64,000 nucleotides of DNA, taken from assembly GCF_007989605.1 (NCBI RefSeq), contig NZ_BJUL01000003.1, forward strand, positions 186,001-250,000, in the 5' to 3' direction. The position numbers and the translations under genes were made by a program. The notes under the pieces are model-generated. The model was not told the DNA's origin. It was given only the letters and a program-made list of their open reading frames with translations, and searched no databases. Of this stretch, positions 16,530-25,925 are shown in pieces; positions within the stretch are counted from its first letter, which is position 1; every line of letters starts with the position of its first letter. This DNA comes from Vreelandella venusta. Lineage in GTDB: Bacteria > Pseudomonadota > Gammaproteobacteria > Pseudomonadales > Halomonadaceae.

Positions 16530-16866
16530 AGTGTTCTAACTCTCTAATCAGTGGGCAAACGTAATGGGACCGAGCTCTGACATTTTCCACATCTCCTATA
16601 ACGCGCAAACTTGTGAGTTTAGCAAGGCTTCGGCACCCGTGAGTTACGCGGCGGTGAATACTCTTAAATACATTGCATAGCCTGAGCTTCATGAAACGTT
16701 TCGTCGGCGTCACATAGCAATACTAAGCTTTCACCATCACTTCCAACTCAGAAAAATAAGCAATCGAAAACACTAATGCCGCGTTAAGGTGTCGAAAGCT
16801 GGCTAAAATATTGAGCGAAGCGAAACCAACAAACAGCTAGAAATCGGCTTAAACGCTTTCAAAGTT
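16530..16866 (-). other. Segment without a supported gene inside the cassette array
   Basis: No frame here has convincing coding features. On the minus strand a GGAG-led micro-frame (MSELGPITFAH then stop, about 16588-16553) could be a remnant or a leader peptide. GCGTTATAG just before it resembles an integron R' core, but no matching partner arm was found. The rest shows nothing identifiable. Confidence 0.4.
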
Positions 16867-17493
16867 TCAACCTCCAGCTTTACTAATCAACAATTTTATA
16901 CTGGCCACGCCAAAAAAAAGTGCAAACACACTTTCAAAAATCACTTTAGATTTCAAATATATCTGCCTAACCCTCTCATGTGAAAAAAGAAAGGCGTAGC
17001 CAAAAAACACCAATGAACTGACCAACCCGACAACTAAGATAACTGACAATAACTCCGATGGATTCGCAGTAGCAGGAACACCAATTGAGAAAAGGGAACC
17101 AAAAAATAAAACCGGTTTAGGGTTAGTCAGATGGATGAGCAACCCATGAAGGTAAATCCCTTTTACTGACGTGACTTGCATTTTAGGCAAGTGTAATGTA
17201 CTTGCATTAAAAGCTGAACGCAGAGACTTCAAAGCTAAATATAAAAGGTAGAATGCCCCACAGTATCTCAACACCTCAAAAAGCCATGCATTCCCATGAA
17301 GGATCGCGGCTAGACCGAAAGCCGCGGATGTTGACCAAAATAGAGAACCTGTTAGAACACCCGCAGCCAAGTATAAACCAAAGTAACGCCCATGGTTCAT
17401 GGAGGCTCCAGCTATTGCAAGCGTAGCCGGCCCAGGACTAGCAATTGCAGCGACTGCGGAAACAATAATAAGCAAGTAATTTATCTCTTCCAT
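16867..17493 (-). CDS. LysE-family exporter, cassette-borne
   Basis: A 208-residue six-helix LysE/RhtB transporter. The N-terminal AAIASPGPATLAIAGASMNH carries the SPGP motif that defines the family, and LTNPKPVLFFGSLF is the second conserved block after helix 4. It exports amino acids or similar small molecules across the inner membrane. The ATG at 17493 (MEEINYLL) fits the family start; the frame extends to 17553 without support. It shares the minus orientation of the array. Substrate unknown. Confidence 0.9.
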   Translation of the reverse strand: MEEINYLLIIVSAVAAIASPGPATLAIAGASMNHGRYFGLYLAAGVLTGSLFWSTSAAFGLAAILHGNAWLFEVLRYCGAFYLLYLALKSLRSAFNASTLHLPKMQVTSVKGIYLHGLLIHLTNPKPVLFFGSLFSIGVPATANPSELLSVILVVGLVSSLVFFGYAFLFSHERVRQIYLKSKVIFESVFALFFGVASIKLLISKAGG

Positions 17494-17516
17494 TTTCCTT
17501 GGATCCCCATGAAATT

Positions 17517-17566
17517 TTAACGCCCGGCTCGCCGGACAAATTTTTGTTGTCACCCTTTGTTATACA
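17517..17566 (-). other. Possible short attC site after the DUF2262-like gene
   Basis: Minus-strand sequence from TGTATAACAAAG to GGGCGTTAAAA has integron-like ends (ATAAC / GCGTTA) and two inner hairpins, GACAA/TTGTC and CCGGC/GCCGG. It lacks the clear long paired arms of the better sites, so this is tentative. Confidence 0.4.
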
Positions 17567-17568
17567 AT

Positions 17569-18033
17569 TTACCCGAACATCTGAGCATTGGCATCTTTGA
17601 ACTCAAGGCCGTCAAATGATGTGACGAATACACTATGCCCCCAAAACAGATCATTGGGTTTATACCAGAACTCAACGCAATCAGCGCCACAAATAGAAAT
17701 GCTATCTAACTCAAACTGGCTGATAAATTGATTAGAATCCAATTTTGGATTCACCACTGCTTTTGTTGAGCCGTCTTCTTGTACCTCATCATACTCATTC
17801 CAGCCCGAGTTATACGCTTCAAGCAAATCACGGCTTACAATAGCCGCAGCCTTATCCTGGAGAATGGAAATAGAGGCAACGACCTTTTCGGCGAGCATTA
17901 AAACCTGATCTTGTGGTGCCGAATCCAGTTCTATATTCAGGCCAACGTTACTTCCATCGATTATCACTTCACCTTCGAATGAGCTTATTTCCGCTTCTTT
18001 TGAAACAAGTTGCCCTAAAATCGGATGATTCAC
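17569..18033 (-). CDS. DUF2262/DUF2004-like cassette protein
   Basis: A 154-residue protein ending in NDLFWGHSVFVTSFDGLEFK and DANAQMFG, a layout I associate with the DUF2262/DUF2004 group of small cytosolic proteins of unknown role, often seen in integron cassettes. The middle has LLEAYNSGWNEYD. The ATG at 18033 is about 20 bases inside the cassette boundary at the attC-like site 18052-18114. No signal peptide or membrane helix is visible. Function unknown. Confidence 0.75.
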   Translation of the reverse strand: MNHPILGQLVSKEAEISSFEGEVIIDGSNVGLNIELDSAPQDQVLMLAEKVVASISILQDKAAAIVSRDLLEAYNSGWNEYDEVQEDGSTKAVVNPKLDSNQFISQFELDSISICGADCVEFWYKPNDLFWGHSVFVTSFDGLEFKDANAQMFG

Positions 18034-18051
18034 GAATCTCTCCTGATAAGT

Positions 18052-18114
18052 GCATAACGTTTGTAGCAGGGGCGCGACGTCAGGAGCGTCCTAATTGACG
18101 CTTTTGTTAGACGC
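18052..18114 (-). other. attC-like site of the 480-residue cassette
   Basis: Minus-strand ends are GCGTCTAACAA and AACGTTATGC, both integron core-like. GCGTCTAAC is the complement of this cassette's own start (TTAGACG at the attC 19591-19650). The inner part GGACGCTCCTGACGTCGCGCCCC is shared with the site at 15400-15461, but the outer arm is diverged, suggesting a hybrid site. Confidence 0.65.
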
Positions 18115-18121
18115 ATTCTCA

Positions 18122-19564
18122 TCATTTTGGTAGATATTCCAAGCTGCTCTTGAACGCAGTCGCCCCGTGAATCTTATGCGTAGTGAGTTTTGGGGTGGTA
18201 ATTATGAGGTCAAGGGACTTAATGATATGCGCATTACTAGTTTTGGCTTTTAGAAGAGCAGCTTCTTGCCTAACTCGATTATCCGGCTTGCTTCTGGCAA
18301 GTGGGGACGCAAATTCCGGGTCTCCAAATAATTTTACAAACTCAACTATTTCTGCTTCTGTGAAATTATTAATATGCTTTGTGTAGTATGGTAAAGCCGA
18401 CTCATCAACTCCTTCACGATAACCGTAACCATTACCAACAAAGCAAATAGATAACACTTTAACCCACATCGCACGTGAGGCTCTTGGAACTAATCCATTA
18501 GGCGGCAATGAATCATCCAGTGCCTTTGCATGTGGATATTCGTTGTAAAAGTTATTTGACCCAAAGTGAGCCCGATTCAAGTTCTCTAGCTTCTCAATAA
18601 TTTCACCAGCAAGGCTGTCTTCATCTTTATAATTGAGGCCATTAACATTTTGAAGAAACTCCTGACACGCATCTTTTCTCGCAACTTCTCCATTTTTACG
18701 AAAAACACCGAATTTGGCGCCTATTTCGTATTTCCTATCTTCCGTTGCCGCTTTCCAGATATACGGTGCGACACCAGAGATATTTTGTTTCGCGTCAGCT
18801 GTCGTTTTGTCTCCAGTATACAAACCAAAGATGGTCCATAGGAAGTCGTCAATTCTTTCAATTGGTTGTTTTACAAAATCAGCCCCAATAATTTGATAAT
18901 CAGTGCTAGGTATTACAGCGGTTCTAATGTTATTTAATAGCTGTTTTACCTGAATTAAAGAGTGATCGGGTGAAGCAGTAATGGCATGTTTTAGACAGAC
19001 ACTAAGCCACCCAAGCATTTCATGGCCATCAATATCATTGTCATTTGGATGTGCGGCACTCGCATGATTCCGCATGTAGTTTACATGCTCAAGCCGTTGA
19101 TAATTTACATCAGAAAGAAGACCGATTCGCCTGCATGCTTCCAACAAATCATGCTCGCTTACTTGATCTATATCTTCTTCTTTCGATAAACTCTTATATC
19201 GAGAGCTAATTTTCTCTGCTATAGAATAAAAATATTGAAGGTCAAAAGCTATAATTAGCCTTCTAAAGGCCCTGACCGTTTCGTCCCACAGATAATTAAG
19301 TGCGCCATCAAACAAACCGACAGCTATAGCTACTGTATATTTGGACAAATAGTGGGACTTGATTCTGTCCTCTACAGGAATTATCGCCAATGCCTCTTCC
19401 AATGAGGAGATAACCTTTTTTCTTTCCAGAATTGGGACAACCACATTTTCAACAGGTAGTCCAACATGGGAAAGATAACCTTCTAATTGTTTGTGAAGAT
19501 CATCTATTGGCTGGCTTAACTCCGTAGATCCAGCTTTTATTAATTCCCCTTTATTTCCAGACAT
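18122..19564 (-). CDS. Unknown large cassette protein with HEPN-like R-x6-H motif
   Basis: A 480-residue soluble protein I cannot assign to a named family. Around residues 160-172 it reads HVNYMRNHASAAHPN: Arg165 and His172 have the spacing of the HEPN nuclease motif, and the helical context (LLEACRRIGLLSDVNYQRLE before it) is like HEPN domains in abortive-infection and DUF4145-type proteins. The C-terminal half has LPPNGLVPRASRAMWVKVLS and a late cluster RVRQEAALLKAKTSNAHII. The ATG at 19564 has GGAG seven bases upstream; a TTG at 19603 lies inside the attC and is rejected. A defence role is inference only. Confidence 0.75.
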   Translation of the reverse strand: MSGNKGELIKAGSTELSQPIDDLHKQLEGYLSHVGLPVENVVVPILERKKVISSLEEALAIIPVEDRIKSHYLSKYTVAIAVGLFDGALNYLWDETVRAFRRLIIAFDLQYFYSIAEKISSRYKSLSKEEDIDQVSEHDLLEACRRIGLLSDVNYQRLEHVNYMRNHASAAHPNDNDIDGHEMLGWLSVCLKHAITASPDHSLIQVKQLLNNIRTAVIPSTDYQIIGADFVKQPIERIDDFLWTIFGLYTGDKTTADAKQNISGVAPYIWKAATEDRKYEIGAKFGVFRKNGEVARKDACQEFLQNVNGLNYKDEDSLAGEIIEKLENLNRAHFGSNNFYNEYPHAKALDDSLPPNGLVPRASRAMWVKVLSICFVGNGYGYREGVDESALPYYTKHINNFTEAEIVEFVKLFGDPEFASPLARSKPDNRVRQEAALLKAKTSNAHIIKSLDLIITTPKLTTHKIHGATAFKSSLEYLPK

Positions 19565-19590
19565 CCACCTGCTCCATAATTTATACGTTC

Positions 19591-19650
19591 GTCTAACGCC
19601 CAAAACAGCGGCGCATTTATGCGTCCGACTGCTTTTGATTGTTATGTAAG
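19591..19650 (-). other. attC site of the zinc-ribbon cassette (clearest in the array)
   Basis: On the minus strand CAAAA[G]CAG[T]CGG[A]CGCAT pairs perfectly with ATGCGCCGCTGTTTTG, leaving G, T and A extrahelical on one arm. The outer cores are CATAAC and GTTAGAC. About 60 bases long, it lies between the stop of the 298-residue gene and the start of the 480-residue gene. This matches the classic attC fold closely. Confidence 0.85.
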
Positions 19651-20513
19651 CCTTCGTTTGATTCCCGAGCTTCGGGTTTGTTAGCCCTACCAGGAATCAA
19701 CCTAATACGATTGTTGTACCCACAGCCAGTGCAGTCTGCATTTAGCGTCTGCTCAACCTTAAGCTTGTCTACAAATCTAGCTGGAATTTCTATTGAGTTT
19801 CCGCAATCAGCACAAGTTGTATTGAGAAGCCTTCTGATATGAAATATTTCGCCATCCTCAACACTAAAGTAGTAGCTTTCGGGGCAGTCTGGGTTTAAGC
19901 ATGTTACCATTTGTCCATGCTTTATAAGTTTCACTCTCCTTTTCAACTTCGTGTCACACCCAATACAGTAAAAGTAGTATTCTTCACCGAATCCACTGCT
20001 AAGAAGATTTCCATCCAAAATCCTCTTAAATTCGTTTAAGGATTCAGTTATTTTACCTCTGGCTTTGTCTGAATCTCCGTAAATGTCGATCTCTTCTCCC
20101 TTCGCCTTTGGTAGGGATATGTGCAGAGACGTATTCGATAGCGCATTCCAAAGCCTTCCGAGCTTTCCCACATCAAGCGCTGCTTGTGAGCCAATTTTGA
20201 CGTATTCGAAGGACTCATAGTCTTCAGGTGTGACGGGCGGGTTGTCCTGATCGATTGGAGATTTTGATATAGATATTGTAAATCCTTCTGTTACTTGCTC
20301 ATTGCCTTCCTCTGCAACTTGCTTAACGACATGATGCGGCTGCCACTTCCTTAGCAATTCATGCGGGATATACTCATATGACAATGCAAATCTTTCGTAG
20401 CAAATCGCTTCTATAGTTAATCGGCATTCTAACGCGGCGTATAGGACAGAAGTCCTCGAATTTTCATCGAGAAGCTTGGATATTATTTCTATTCGTTTTG
20501 AGATGTCTATCAT
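19617..20513 (-). CDS. Unknown cassette protein with helical N-terminus and paired Cys motifs
   Basis: A 298-residue protein. The first 60 residues are helical (SVLYAALECRLTIEAICYER), with LRKWQPHHVV, reminiscent of HEPN-like or DUF4145-type N-termini. The C-terminal third carries four Cys pairs, CIGC, CLNPDC, CADCG and CTGCG, likely forming two zinc ribbons. The ATG at 20513 lies about 40 bases inside the cassette start and the stop lies within the attC. I do not recognise the family. Nucleic-acid binding is a reasonable guess from the zinc ribbons. Confidence 0.72.
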   Translation of the reverse strand: MIDISKRIEIISKLLDENSRTSVLYAALECRLTIEAICYERFALSYEYIPHELLRKWQPHHVVKQVAEEGNEQVTEGFTISISKSPIDQDNPPVTPEDYESFEYVKIGSQAALDVGKLGRLWNALSNTSLHISLPKAKGEEIDIYGDSDKARGKITESLNEFKRILDGNLLSSGFGEEYYFYCIGCDTKLKRRVKLIKHGQMVTCLNPDCPESYYFSVEDGEIFHIRRLLNTTCADCGNSIEIPARFVDKLKVEQTLNADCTGCGYNNRIRLIPGRANKPEARESNEGLHNNQKQSDA

Positions 20514-20545
20514 CTGGTGTCTGAATATCCGATTAACCTGAACCG

Positions 20546-20625
20546 CTTACATAACAGTGATTATACGCCTCGCTACAAAACCCCAATAAACGCGACGGCA
20601 CATTCATTGGGGTTTTGCAGCCACC
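20546..20625 (-). other. Right end of the cassette array: core site and long hairpin
   Basis: GTTATGTAAG on the minus strand (20555-20546) is the R' core where the zinc-ribbon cassette begins; its complement CTTACATAAC is the R'' of that cassette's own attC. Beyond it CAAAACCCCAAT / ATTGGGGTTTTG (20576-20617) forms a 12-bp stem. The expected R'' core on the far side is not visible, so the site may be truncated. Confidence 0.55.
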
Positions 20626-20754
20626 CAATTTGACTCTACCCCATTGATTCCCAAGGCGGCAAAGCAAATTTTGGCAGCCTATCCAAAATTCGCGTGCTTG
20701 CGCGTGCCTCTTGCATCTCTTCTCTCGTCCTCCTAGACTGCTTGGCACTAACTG

Positions 20755-20862
20755 CTTGACGGGGTGCCGGTGAATCCGGCTGAGATGGCGCAGGGCGTAT
20801 CCACTTGATACTGCCAAAGCGCTGGTCCCGCTGAACCTGATCCGGCTAATGCGCTGCTCCTA
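20755..20862 (+). ncRNA. TPP riboswitch (THI element)
   Basis: The conserved blocks GGGGTGCC, GGCTGAGATGG, then CCGCTGAACCTGATCCGG and CTAATGC occur in the right order and spacing upstream of tenA-thiC. These are the pyrimidine- and pyrophosphate-sensing parts of the thiamin pyrophosphate aptamer. It should lower expression of tenA and thiC when TPP is abundant. Confidence 0.95.
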
Positions 20863-20970
20863 TGACGAGCACGCGGGTACCGGCGTAGGGATCAAGCGAT
20901 GGCCTTGGCTAGCTGTTTCTCACGATCGCACGCCACCTTCAGCGCCATTCCCTCGATCTCAATCGCTCGC

Positions 20971-20994
20971 CCTCCGGATCATTACTACCGGAGG
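20971..20994 (+). promoter_or_regulatory. Hairpin sequestering the tenA ribosome binding site
   Basis: CCTCCGG (20971-20977) and CCGGAGG (20988-20994) form a perfect 7-bp stem with a 10-base loop; the second arm contains the GGAGG ribosome site four bases before the tenA ATG. This is a natural expression platform for the upstream TPP riboswitch acting on translation. Confidence 0.75.
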
Positions 20995-20998
20995 CACC

Positions 20999-23688
<2,690 letters not shown>

Positions 23689-23720
23689 AATAGCAGCCTG
23701 TAAGTTTCACTGCTGACAAG

Positions 23721-23760
23721 TGGCTCTTGGGTCTTACACGACCTCAAGGGCCATTTTCTT
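23721..23760 (+). terminator. Intrinsic terminator of tenA-thiC
   Basis: TGGCTCTTGGGTC / GACCTCAAGGGCCA pairs across a six-base loop (23721-23753, with small mismatches) and is followed by TTTTCTT. It lies 33 bases after the thiC stop. Confidence 0.85.
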
Positions 23761-23791
23761 AACCAAGAAGAGGCTAGTTTAAATTAATTTG

Positions 23792-23810
23792 TGTATGATT
23801 ATCATTCACA
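23792..23810. promoter_or_regulatory. Fur-like box upstream of the 569-residue lipoprotein gene
   Basis: TGTATGATTATCATTCACA contains the core ATGAT-A/T-ATCAT (reverse ATGATAATCAT) of the iron-regulator Fur consensus and is close to palindromic. It lies about 60 bases before the lipoprotein ATG at 23870. Confidence 0.6.
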
Positions 23811-23869
23811 ATGAGTATTATTTAAAATGCTCACTTTAAAGTCACCATTTTTCAAAGGACTGATGTTAA

Positions 23870-25579
23870 ATGAGAACTAAATTATCCTTAGCTGTTTCTC
23901 TTGCCCTTCTCAGCGCAGGCGTACTGAGTGGCTGCAGCGATGATAATGCGCCAACAGCAACAGACACCCAGCAGGAAGCACCAAAAGCCCTCTCAACTTC
24001 CCTGCTGAAATATATCCCCGCCGACTCGCCCTATTTTGTGGCAACACGGGAATCAATGCCTGAACAAGATGCCTTTGCTCTTTACCAGCGCATGCAGCCA
24101 AAGGGCAACCTGGAAGCGGACTTGGATGAACTACGCGACACGCTACACGAGATAGATGATGAGGTATTGCATTCGCTGGTATCTCTGTTGATCGCGATGG
24201 GTGAAGAGTTTGTCGGGGTTGAAACACTCGATGATATCCATGCGCTGGGCTTTAAAATGAGTCCCCAGGTCGCTTTATACGGACTGGGCATCTTGCCCAC
24301 TTTGCGTATAGAACTGCAGGATGAAGACGCTTTCCGCGAAACGCTGCAGCGTATTCTCACCAATGCAGAGATCACTCCGAGTACGGCTAGAACAGACGGG
24401 CATGAGTACTGGGTACTAACACAAGATGGTCCGATCAAAGCCATCATGGCCATTATCGATAAGCAACTGTTGATGTCTGTGGTGCCTGAAAATGTCAGCG
24501 ATGAGTTGCTATCACAGGTGCTGGGTAACACCCTACCTGACAGCAACATTGGTGATACCGGCGCTCTAGAGGAAATTGAACAGCGCCATGGCTTCACACC
24601 CTATGGTGTCGGGGAAATCGACTCATCACGCTTGCTTAGTGAGCTGAGTACACCCACACACTTAGCGACTCAAGCGCTATTGGACGCGGCTGATGCAGAG
24701 CGCTTGGACCTCTCCGCCTGCCAAGCAGATATTGACCGCATCACCAATCGCTTCCCCGGTATTGTCATGGGTATGCGTGAGTATAACCTCGACCGTATGG
24801 AGATGAATCTCATCCTAGAAACCGATGAGGCTATTGTCAGCGACCTCCGTGCCATGACCGCCCAAGTTCCGGGCCTTGGTAGCACAGAGGGCATGGCTAG
24901 CTTCGGGCTAGGTCTGAATCTACCGGTGCTGATGCAAACTGTTCAGAAGTATGCCCAGGAAGTGCGTCAAAACCCGTTTAGCTGTGCTGAGCTACAGGAG
25001 TTAAACAGCAGCTGGAATGACCTCAACAAAGCGATCAATAATCCCATCGCCATGATGGTTGGCCCATCCTTGTCGGGCTTCAGAGCACGCCTTAACAACC
25101 TGACAATGAAACAGGGCGAGCCCGCCGGTACCGGTCTTTTGACCCTCGCTTCGCAAAACCCGCTTGCCCTGCTGTCTACAGCAAGCGCGTTCGTGCCTGA
25201 TATAGGGACACTTGGACTCGAACCCGGCGGAGAAGCCAAAAGAATCGACAGCATGATGCTGCCACCGGACTCACCAAAGCTCTACGCGGCGATGTCTGAA
25301 AACGCCATTACCTTGGGCGTTGGCATTAGCGATTCCGAAACACTACAGGAAGAACTGCAAGCCCCTGTTTCCGAGCGTGACCTACTGGTTCATGGCCATC
25401 TGACAGGTGAGTTCTACGATTCGCTGGCCGATGTCATAGCGCAAATGCCTTCCGATGAAATGGCAGAGTTTGATGTTGATCTGCTCAGGCAATACAGCGA
25501 TATCTACAAGAACATGGAGTACTGGTTCAGAGTGGATGACGCAGGTGTTGAAATGAGCTTCTCGCTGGAATTGAACTAA
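23870..25579 (+). CDS. Large predicted periplasmic lipoprotein, unknown function
   Basis: A 569-residue protein with a lipoprotein signal peptide ending LSGCSDDN (lipidated Cys22), then an acidic soluble domain opening KALSTSLLKYIPADSPYFVA. It has two alternating repeats of beta-strand blocks (YWVLTQDGPIKAIMAIIDKQ; PKLYAAMSENAITLGVGISD) and no membrane helix. I do not recognise a named family; DUF3352-like proteins have similar openings but this is not claimed. A Fur-like box lies in its promoter, so iron-responsive expression is possible. A 13-bp hairpin terminator follows. Confidence 0.85.
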   Translation: MRTKLSLAVSLALLSAGVLSGCSDDNAPTATDTQQEAPKALSTSLLKYIPADSPYFVATRESMPEQDAFALYQRMQPKGNLEADLDELRDTLHEIDDEVLHSLVSLLIAMGEEFVGVETLDDIHALGFKMSPQVALYGLGILPTLRIELQDEDAFRETLQRILTNAEITPSTARTDGHEYWVLTQDGPIKAIMAIIDKQLLMSVVPENVSDELLSQVLGNTLPDSNIGDTGALEEIEQRHGFTPYGVGEIDSSRLLSELSTPTHLATQALLDAADAERLDLSACQADIDRITNRFPGIVMGMREYNLDRMEMNLILETDEAIVSDLRAMTAQVPGLGSTEGMASFGLGLNLPVLMQTVQKYAQEVRQNPFSCAELQELNSSWNDLNKAINNPIAMMVGPSLSGFRARLNNLTMKQGEPAGTGLLTLASQNPLALLSTASAFVPDIGTLGLEPGGEAKRIDSMMLPPDSPKLYAAMSENAITLGVGISDSETLQEELQAPVSERDLLVHGHLTGEFYDSLADVIAQMPSDEMAEFDVDLLRQYSDIYKNMEYWFRVDDAGVEMSFSLELN

Positions 25580-25600
25580 GCACTGGCTATCCCTTAAATC

Positions 25601-25654
25601 CGAAAAACTCGCTATTGGACGCAGCTAACATTGCGGGCGCTAGCGAGTTTTTCG
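25601..25654. terminator. Bidirectional terminator hairpin after lipoprotein gene
   Basis: CGAAAAACTCGCT (25601-25613) and AGCGAGTTTTTCG (25642-25654) are perfect 13-bp arms around a 28-base loop, with A and T runs within the arms as in bidirectional terminators. Confidence 0.8.
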
Positions 25655-25682
25655 TCGGCAACCACGCTAATAAAGGGGCCAT

Positions 25683-25737
25683 TGGGCTTGTCGTCAATTT
25701 CAATGTGCCCAGGCTCAACAAAAATAGCCGCTTTCAT
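25683..25737 (-). pseudogene. N-terminal remnant of a zinc-type alcohol dehydrogenase
   Basis: Minus-strand ATG at 25737 encodes MKAAIFVEPGHIEIDDKP, the usual start of medium-chain zinc alcohol dehydrogenases, after which similarity ends and the frame runs into the terminator hairpin. Only about 18 residues remain. A coincidental match is possible but unlikely for this text. Confidence 0.45.
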
Positions 25738-25925
25738 CATGGTAGGCATGATTGAAGTGAGTGATACCCCATCACTATTGAGCCCACTGGATGATGGAAC
25801 GGCAATTGACGTGGAACAATGAGAGATACATTAGATATCTATAGACTTAAATAGCATTTAGCGCGCTATCTTACTTATACCAAGTGTACCGCTGGCTGCT
25901 GTTTTTTAATCTATAGGTATCCATT

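Noticed and set aside
20533-20817. Minus-strand 94-codon frame near the right end of the array
   Set aside because: It overlaps the long hairpin and the TPP riboswitch on the other strand and shows no domain.
13400-20900. Integron integrase or transposase gene for the cassette region
   Set aside because: All frames of suitable length were considered and none carries tyrosine-recombinase or transposase features.
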